Below are positions 35,501 through 39,270 of a stretch of DNA of 39,270 nucleotides, piece by piece. The DNA is from Chromatiaceae bacterium (GTDB taxonomy: Bacteria; Pseudomonadota; Gammaproteobacteria; Chromatiales; Chromatiaceae), in NCBI GenBank assembly GCA_025458165.1, contig JALOTB010000022.1, positions 1-39,270 of the forward strand. The letters run 5' to 3'. How positions within the stretch are numbered: the first letter of the stretch is position 1; every line of letters begins with the position of its first letter. A program made the position numbers and the translations under genes. Below the pieces are notes generated by a model. The model did not search any database and was not told where the DNA came from. It saw nothing but the letters and a program-made list of their open reading frames with translations.

Positions 35501-35980
35501 CGCTTCAGCGGTGGCGTCACGCTGGCGGAAAGAGATGTGCCGGATGGCCGGGTTGAGCCCGCCGCCGGGCTGACTGCCGAGGTAGACCACGTCCGGTGGC
35601 GAAGGCACATAGCGCGCTGCCTTGGATTGAATGGCATCGAGCAGGTTACCGATGGCGTTCAGCGTAAAGGCGCTCACCAGTATTCGGCAGTTGAGTCCGG
35701 CCGCGCGGCGGGCCTGTAAATAGCCCAGCGCCATCCAGGCCAGCACATAGGTCTTGCCGGTGCCCGGCGGGCCTTGGATGAGGCCGACGCGTTGGTTGGC
35801 GAGGCCGTTCCAAGCGGTTACCTGGGATTCCCGCAACGGGTAGTCGCCCTTCTCAGCGATCTGGGGCTGGGCGAATTCTTCCAGACCTTGGCGCCAGATC
35901 GGGTCATCGGCGGCCGGCAGTGTGCTGGCGAAAGCCTGCGGCGCCCGCAGGAACTGGAGGATCTCCGCTCGTACGGTCAT
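29543..35980 (-). CDS. dpdJ: DpdJ-like helicase with an N-terminal SF1 (Upf1/DNA2-like) helicase fusion
   Basis: A 2145-residue double helicase. Residues 1 to about 500 are an SF1B helicase: LIQGPPGTGKTYVLAW (Walker A 70-77), VCIDEASQM (204-207, motif II), VAGDDKQLPPVRA (III) and LNVTITRARTKL (VI). A linker with winged-helix-like segments (SLPELAASLEAPRGRVSDAL, near 730) leads to an SF2 helicase matching DpdJ: TADTGAGKTEAAC near 885, LADEIHLYTHVHG near 1070, MSATLG, and FIQRKGRGGRG near 1335. A zinc-ribbon-like CPHC/CSQC insertion lies near 1000, and the end has CVDGCQGCLHTGSDL, as in DUF1998-type proteins. The SF1 part is not part of DpdJ in the systems I know. The start overlaps the upstream nuclease stop by 4 bases, so both are co-translated. 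Confidence 0.9.
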   Translation of the reverse strand: MTVRAEILQFLRAPQAFASTLPAADDPIWRQGLEEFAQPQIAEKGDYPLRESQVTAWNGLANQRVGLIQGPPGTGKTYVLAWMALGYLQARRAAGLNCRILVSAFTLNAIGNLLDAIQSKAARYVPSPPDVVYLGSQPGGGLNPAIRHISFRQRDATAEAWEALQSDHLIVGCSVWTLNKLTLAGDPAITEGPTSPLFHLVCIDEASQMVVSNGLMALAGLAPGGRVLVAGDDKQLPPVRAVHNQEIEGRRLGGSLYDFLKSAQVAEFPLDETFRLNTPLTRFPESKFYPGRYHSTSASADQRLRLADGWDQDAASWERIALDPDYPLCVLLHDGPTAGTSNPFEVAVAARLTRRLFAAMRPEDAADAHSPEAIWQERLAIVSPHRAQNAAIRAALANDAAGNGAVVETVDKIQGKERDAIIASYTVSDPEFALAEAEFIFSLERLNVTITRARTKLILIVSRRLLDVVPPDETTLDAAQILRELVFDSAEVGTVQITDNTGRKVPVNVRVRGFTEDGELPPLIDVPDEAPAEGLPDFTKELEELLAVIREIAIRNPYGTAADFEIKKRLYLRDPVPFNQLRDLDRLGHIQLFPRHGKQGQFWVAKPLDPPRPPFHGDPPTVRARLEQVIAEARGTRFAPFYETAIRQRFVWMDLAGNDVVWPIIESMAREGLVRLAEVNGSATVDWVGQEPTPKATEEIPKEPLSDQDFEILNHLEDTEARRINFGINEGWTSLPELAASLEAPRGRVSDALRRLQSHGHLLMDEEGRIRSRMAELAREVRYVKQRFAVGDADRRPFLVRSLKVELRDRDKPVRDRPLSAVMETVQAAFCDDPTAHQVLHGLEQMLRTHWDHEDPPLAGFQARALASIFPAWLGRSTETSFVITADTGAGKTEAACLPLIAGAAYDRLRGVQGTRAVLVYPRVRLAANQAQRIAGYLAALAGIEGMPALTLGLQNWQVPTYLANIHESLQEIWTTATGGALRFPFFACPHCGGALHMHPGRGHSGADQLACSQCPWHFDGWVGSKEALRHRPPDFFLPVTESLHQWQQNPAYGALFGDVAPYRPPRAILADEIHLYTHVHGAQVGYALRRALARSALNAPEDPSPLAIGMSATLGDPARVWAELIGRVPVLEIRPEPNERLKNPRGREYFYFVQPEVESRGQDIAGASTSIQSLMCLAHGMRRRTGRDGGYRAIVFLDSIDKLKRLHGDYQDAEEARRLAALRTRLFDDDPGARQPRRECCGQPATCDRFREGECWYFAATDGDQIAARGRYRPGSALSVCERPVYSGEKGNTEEMIRRSDLVFATSSLEVGYDDPDMALVYQHYSPNNLASFIQRKGRGGRGLDDRPVTGVTLSPYSPRDSWYFRRPERMLDSARFDIPLNAGNFFVRRGQMLAAVLDALAHHVTVSGGTALTVEDGRVTIAAQAKREADRLVRSIFGDAIYQELEVADLDDLWRQATSQASASLHAGMAATALRKALPWVPRTLFATVNLPELAVRYENERGEHRKQEEEINLAFEAATPGNMTRRYGFSLLHWLPPKSGRTPWLSDEVYGGSVGFTIPPLELGSEALLRELPLEAREEVGPDIHPKICRPSGVALEVAGSMRGDWTGHWYYDAEQRAVRRIAGTEPDSRIKVHSKSRGSLRGFTYVDARPDAGHPLSTRGIEQLASRFEAFHGTRSEGSQTGLAVTALTWGADAELRLMDPAQPDIPFSQTFIHPRSGKTLLHGYRVETEGVRLHLNSDRLTSFIYAESERQRDHPDGRWHRGQMFRYLIGSQARAAGINAYEANRAADLLFSAAGRPDLRERLRGLVRRWDAQTLRELLQQTFSEMLAYHPLLSERRVDRLADALGDRKFQRVFADALESIRSDEKFAAYLRSVLIHSLAIRLKQAFVLHGRGDDRQILVHAKLPIQFGPDAEDIITVAENGAHGDGTTRMFVDNLGLVLEDWSASRLTGCPNAREDALIEEAFRQTARHAAWRALDPRSPEQMHALAADLGIADGRDGASMQGIMRLLYGWESVGLDRFDLFSLHREIRGVDTRLRETMGREPSQWELVSATVRAAADGDPSTSRLAGLLSAYQALEDATLEESLGAEARLADQAYRLSARLCVDGCQGCLHTGSDLIPGALAEATVSRRLLERLSTHL

Positions 35981-38283
35981 GCGGGCGACTCGGCGAGGAA
36001 CGCCATGAAGCCGGCGGCCCTGTCGGTGGTGAAGTCCTTGAAGGTGCGGTCGAGGAACCAGCCGCGCTCCCTGGTCTCCCGGAGCAGCCGTTGGAAGTCG
36101 TCGCCCTGGTAGACATCAGCGGGGACATCGACCAGGAGTGTGCCGCTATTGGCGAAGTCGGGGCGCTCGGGGGCGATCCGCACCTCGAACAGGGGCCACA
36201 ACTGAGGATTCAGGCGGATGTCGGGGTTGTCATCGGTGAGGATGAGGTCGAAGTTGCTGGACGATAGCTCACTCTCGCGGCTCTCCGGGGGCACCGAGAA
36301 GAGCAGAGAGTAGCGGCCCCAATCGGTCTTCCAGTGCCGCTTCAGCGTCATCTCCGCGACACAACGGGCGCGGTCCCGACGCTGGCTGAAGGGCTGGGCG
36401 AGGGAGACCAGGGCGTCCAGCATGCCGGCCCGGTTCTCCAGGAGCTCGAAGGCGTGGAGCAGGTCGAGGTCAACGGCGTTGAGCGGGTCCAGGGTCGCCT
36501 GGAAGCGGAACGGCCGCTTGCTCAGGCGTAGGAAGGCGTGGTCGCCGTCGCGCCTGAGTGCTGCCTCGTTTTCCTGCATCAGCCACTCGGCCAGAGCGCG
36601 CATGGCATCCAGGCGGGCGACGACGTCGTCTCGCACCGGCTCGGCCGCGATCCGCCCGTCCCGCAGGTCCCGGCATACCTCGATGGACAGGCGGGACGAG
36701 AAGGGCCGCCAGAAAGGGCGTTCGGGGGCGTAAGCTGGCGATAGGCCAAGCTCGATCCCTGCCAGGGCGCAGGTCACCTGGCGCAGGTCGTAGGACACCA
36801 TAATGGGCAGGGCGAAGACCTGCTCGACAACGCTACGCAGCGTGGTGGCGGGGAGGTGGTGGATGCCCCGGAACTCCGGCTCGGGCACCACGTGTTCCGG
36901 CGGAAACATCCGAATCAAGTGCAGCAGGCCCGTCCGGACTACGGGGTTCTCGAGGTGGCGGGCTACCGCGTCCTGCAGCCCAACTGCCTCGGACGGTTCA
37001 TATAAGAAGATGTGGGCCTGGATCTGCCGCTCGGGCGCATCCTCGTGCTCCGCGTTGTGGCGGTCGATCTCGGCCAGGTCCTCGACCAGTTGGCCGAGGA
37101 CGTTGCAAAGGGCCTTGCTCTCCCGCTCCGGCGTGCTGTCTTCGAGCACTTCGACCAGATGCCGGTCCTGTCCGCCTTCACGGCGCAGATAGCCGAGGGT
37201 GATGAGGTTGTCCTCCACCGGATCCACGTCGACGATGAGGTACAGACCCAAGTCGACACGGGGTGGCATCAGGTAGCTGGCGACTCCCGGGATGCGCTGG
37301 ACCTGTCCCGCGATCAACGCCTGGGCGCGGCGCGTCAGCAGCTCCGCTCGTCGGCGCAAGGCCCAACTCCCGGCGCTGGAGGCCCGCAGACCCCGGGCCT
37401 CGGCCAGCTTGCCCACGGTGCGGATACCGAGGCCAGTAAGCGCTCGCTTGGCTTCGTGGGAGACGCCGGCGACCGCCGAGACGTCCCGCTCCGCGGGGGC
37501 AATCTCTTCGTGGATCGCCTGCCGGCAGTGGCGAAGATACTCGCACTGCTCACACTTAAAGTAGATATGGAAAAAGGTGTTGTCCCAGGTTGGCGAGACG
37601 ATGCTACCGGCGATGGCCGGGATCTCATTTTGAAAGAAGTCGGCGACCAGCCTCAGGTACGGCTCCAGCCGGAATTCCTCTGCCTTGACCTCCCCATCCT
37701 CTCCCTTGCTTCCAGGCGGTAAGCACCAGATCTGCCCGGTTCGAGAGAGTGTCCCGGGGGCGCGAAGATTCGTAAAGGCTGACTGGAGAAGTAGGCTGTA
37801 GAAGGCGACCTGAGCCTTGTGGAACGGCGTTGCGCGCTGGGTCGCCTTGATGTCGATAACCTGGAACACCGGCCCCGACCCACTGCGGTCAATCCGGACC
37901 AGGTCGGCGTAGGAACGCCTGAGGGTGACGTCTTCGGGCAGGTTCAGACGCTCGCGCAGGGGAGCGCTCGGCTCAAGGACAAGCTGGAAGGCGTACTCCT
38001 CGTTCCGTCTGCCCTTCAGAAACGCGACGGAAAGTGCCTGGGAGAGGTAGTCTTCGCCGATCGCCGGCCTGAGCACCGTGGTCTCAGTTTCCAAACGCGA
38101 CACGACCTGGCGTTCAAACTGGTTCCCCAGTTGCGCCCAGGGTGGCGTCACCAGGTCTCGCAAGATGGGGATTGCGTCGCGTTCCTTGCTCGACAGGGTC
38201 TCGTACCGCGTCTTCCGAGGACACCGGTATTGAAACCAGGACTTGACCGTCGAGCCGCTAAAGGATAGGGGCATGAACTGCAT
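35977..38283 (-). CDS. RecB-like PD-(D/E)XK Fe-S nuclease, TM0106-like
   Basis: A 768-residue protein from the ATG at 38283 (ATG at 38274 and TTG at 38307 are alternatives). The nuclease core has Asp127 in SYADLVRID, Asp144-x-Lys146 in QVIDIKATQ and Gln158 with Tyr162. The cluster cysteines are Cys21 (YRCPRK) plus Cys244, Cys247 and Cys253 (CEQCEYLRHC). A helix-hairpin-helix-like piece (LTGLGIRTVGKLAEA) and a long C-terminal region follow. The region after it reads LGLYLIVDVDP, which fits the RNase H-like domain of TM0106-type nucleases. Such proteins often carry an SF1 helicase at the C-terminus. Here that helicase is the N-terminal part of the next gene, coupled by a 4-base overlap. I cannot tell if it replaces DpdD. 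Confidence 0.83.
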   Translation of the reverse strand: MQFMPLSFSGSTVKSWFQYRCPRKTRYETLSSKERDAIPILRDLVTPPWAQLGNQFERQVVSRLETETTVLRPAIGEDYLSQALSVAFLKGRRNEEYAFQLVLEPSAPLRERLNLPEDVTLRRSYADLVRIDRSGSGPVFQVIDIKATQRATPFHKAQVAFYSLLLQSAFTNLRAPGTLSRTGQIWCLPPGSKGEDGEVKAEEFRLEPYLRLVADFFQNEIPAIAGSIVSPTWDNTFFHIYFKCEQCEYLRHCRQAIHEEIAPAERDVSAVAGVSHEAKRALTGLGIRTVGKLAEARGLRASSAGSWALRRRAELLTRRAQALIAGQVQRIPGVASYLMPPRVDLGLYLIVDVDPVEDNLITLGYLRREGGQDRHLVEVLEDSTPERESKALCNVLGQLVEDLAEIDRHNAEHEDAPERQIQAHIFLYEPSEAVGLQDAVARHLENPVVRTGLLHLIRMFPPEHVVPEPEFRGIHHLPATTLRSVVEQVFALPIMVSYDLRQVTCALAGIELGLSPAYAPERPFWRPFSSRLSIEVCRDLRDGRIAAEPVRDDVVARLDAMRALAEWLMQENEAALRRDGDHAFLRLSKRPFRFQATLDPLNAVDLDLLHAFELLENRAGMLDALVSLAQPFSQRRDRARCVAEMTLKRHWKTDWGRYSLLFSVPPESRESELSSSNFDLILTDDNPDIRLNPQLWPLFEVRIAPERPDFANSGTLLVDVPADVYQGDDFQRLLRETRERGWFLDRTFKDFTTDRAAGFMAFLAESPA

Positions 38284-38358
38284 TACCTTTGGACAACTAC
38301 CTCTCAAAGCTCGTAAGTTACCTTAGGATATAGACGTTCGCTACAGCCTGGACGCAGA

Positions 38359-38387
38359 CCGGTCAGGCAACGCCAAGACCTGACCGG
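38359..38387. repeat. Perfect 9-bp inverted repeat upstream of the nuclease gene
   Basis: CCGGTCAGG (38359-38367) and CCTGACCGG (38379-38387) with an 11-base loop. It lies about 75-105 bases upstream of the minus-strand nuclease start, at the right border of the island. It could be an operator for that operon or a weak terminator. No long T run follows on either side. Confidence 0.4.
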
Positions 38388-38473
38388 CTTTCGCGGACAG
38401 CCGGGGTATCGGGACCGGAGGGACGGCAGTTTGAGGGGAAGCGCTATCGCGTAAGAGTCTGCAGTTCGCGGCG

Positions 38474-38719
38474 ATGCTGGGGTTTCTATTCGGCCGCGCC
38501 TACACGACGCCGGCACTGGCCGATCTGGTGGTCACGTCCGACGGGCACGTCCTCGGCCGGCCGGAGGGCGACTCTGGGCCGCTGACCTACCTCGCCGCCG
38601 CGGCGGACCTGCGCGCCAATCTGCGCCGACGGGGAATGGCGGCCGGGCTGGATCCCGGCGAGTGGTCCGAGCTCGATGCGCTCATGCGGGAGCGGCTCGG
38701 CGTGGGGCTGGAGGAGTAG
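38474..38719 (+). CDS. Small hypothetical protein of the conjugative backbone
   Basis: An 81-residue protein with no recognised domain. Residues 1-45 have strand-like segments (VVTSDGHVLG) and residues 45-81 are helical with many Arg/Glu. Its GC content and its position next to the following gene suggest element backbone. The true start could be internal, because no ribosome site is evident at the ATG. Confidence 0.5.
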   Translation: MLGFLFGRAYTTPALADLVVTSDGHVLGRPEGDSGPLTYLAAAADLRANLRRRGMAAGLDPGEWSELDALMRERLGVGLEE

Positions 38720-38820
38720 AGTGCCAAACGGCGAGCCCCACGGGACCACAGCGCTCACGAAGCCGGCTCCCGCGCGAGTCCTGTAAGCCAATCCATCCGT
38801 CACCGGACAGCGAGGTGCTC

Positions 38821-39270
38821 ATGAACGCCCTCAAGCTCACCTGCTGGAACGTCGCCCACGCCCACCGCCTGGTGACCGGGACGGTCACCGCCACCGACCG
38901 CGACCGCTCGGCGCGCATCCGCGAGACGCTGACTGCGATCGACCCGGACATCCTCTGCCTGGTCGAAGGCCCGGCGGGCGCGGAGAACATCGCCCGCTTC
39001 GCCGACGAGGTCCTCGCCAACGCCTGGATGCCCGTGGTACTGGAGGCCGCGAGCGGTCCCGAGGCCAGCTACCAGACCTGCGGCAGTCAGTGGGTCTGGT
39101 TCCTGGTGCGCCCGGAGCTGCGACCGCGCTGCCGCCTGCAGCCGCCCGCGGTGTGGCAGGCCTTCACCGGGCAGAGCCGCTGGACGGTGCACTACTGGGG
39201 CGAGCTCACCCCCGAGACCCATGCCCACTACCGCCACCCCCAGGTGCTCATCGTCGACATCGGCGGCGGC
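38821..39270 (+). CDS. Endonuclease/exonuclease/phosphatase family protein, N-terminal part
   Basis: The gene runs off the right edge. The first 150 residues are visible, beginning NALKLTCWNVAHAH with the LTxWNV start of the DNase I-like (EEP) superfamily, and PDILCLVEGP supplies the metal-binding acidic residue. GAGGT in front of the ATG at 38821 is a fair ribosome site. Whether it is a nuclease or a phosphatase cannot be told. It resembles genes carried on the backbones of conjugative elements rather than the defence island. Confidence 0.8.
   Translation, partial: MNALKLTCWNVAHAHRLVTGTVTATDRDRSARIRETLTAIDPDILCLVEGPAGAENIARFADEVLANAWMPVVLEAASGPEASYQTCGSQWVWFLVRPELRPRCRLQPPAVWQAFTGQSRWTVHYWGELTPETHAHYRHPQVLIVDIGGG

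Noticed and set aside
35977..38283. Naming the RecB-like protein DpdD
   Set aside because: The length is possible for that role, but I have no sequence feature that identifies DpdD, and the domain layout points to TM0106-type nucleases.

Overview
The window is high-GC DNA that looks gammaproteobacterial. I cannot name the genus. Both ends carry what looks like the backbone of an integrative conjugative element or conjugative plasmid: the C-terminus of an F-type mating-pair protein TraN and an S49 peptidase on the left, and a small hypothetical protein plus the start of an endonuclease/exonuclease/phosphatase protein on the right. Most of the interior, about 5.5 to 38.3 kb, is a defence island built around a Dpd system, which puts 7-deazaguanine bases into DNA.

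Left accessory region (about 1.4-5.4 kb): a minus-strand receiver-like protein, a secreted histidine phosphatase lying between two diverged direct repeats, the decayed frames of an efflux-protein-like gene, a visibly lower-GC phospholipase D-like gene, a small zinc-ribbon protein and a lipoprotein thermonuclease.

Precursor operon (5.6-9.2 kb): a small helix-turn-helix protein behind a good sigma-70-like promoter, then queC, a three-domain QueD-like protein, queE and folE2. Together these make preQ0 from GTP. No queF or tRNA-type tgt is present, so the product is meant for DNA. A 523-bp stretch without an intact gene follows.

Modification and restriction core (9.7-25.0 kb, plus strand): a YaaA-like/DGQHR fusion protein, DpdA (the TGT-like transglycosylase), a second DGQHR protein (DpdB), then DpdE (SNF2-like helicase), DpdF (RecQ-like helicase), DpdG, DpdH (large ATPase) and DpdI. 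Most neighbours overlap by 4-8 bases, which implies translational coupling. A 121-bp MITE-like element with an 8-bp target duplication sits just after dpdI.

Add-on modules (25.2-38.3 kb): a plus-strand set of UvrD-like helicase, Cas4/RecB-like Fe-S nuclease and DEDDh exonuclease, facing a minus-strand pair of RecB-like Fe-S nuclease and a 2145-residue protein that joins an SF1 Upf1/DNA2-like helicase to DpdJ. I found no stand-alone DpdC, no DpdD I could recognise and no DpdK inside the island. The nuclease work of restriction may therefore be done by the extra nucleases. My reading is a Dpd modification-restriction system of variant architecture carried as cargo on a conjugative element. The fused DpdJ with its nuclease partner and the helicase-nuclease-exonuclease trio are the least familiar parts.
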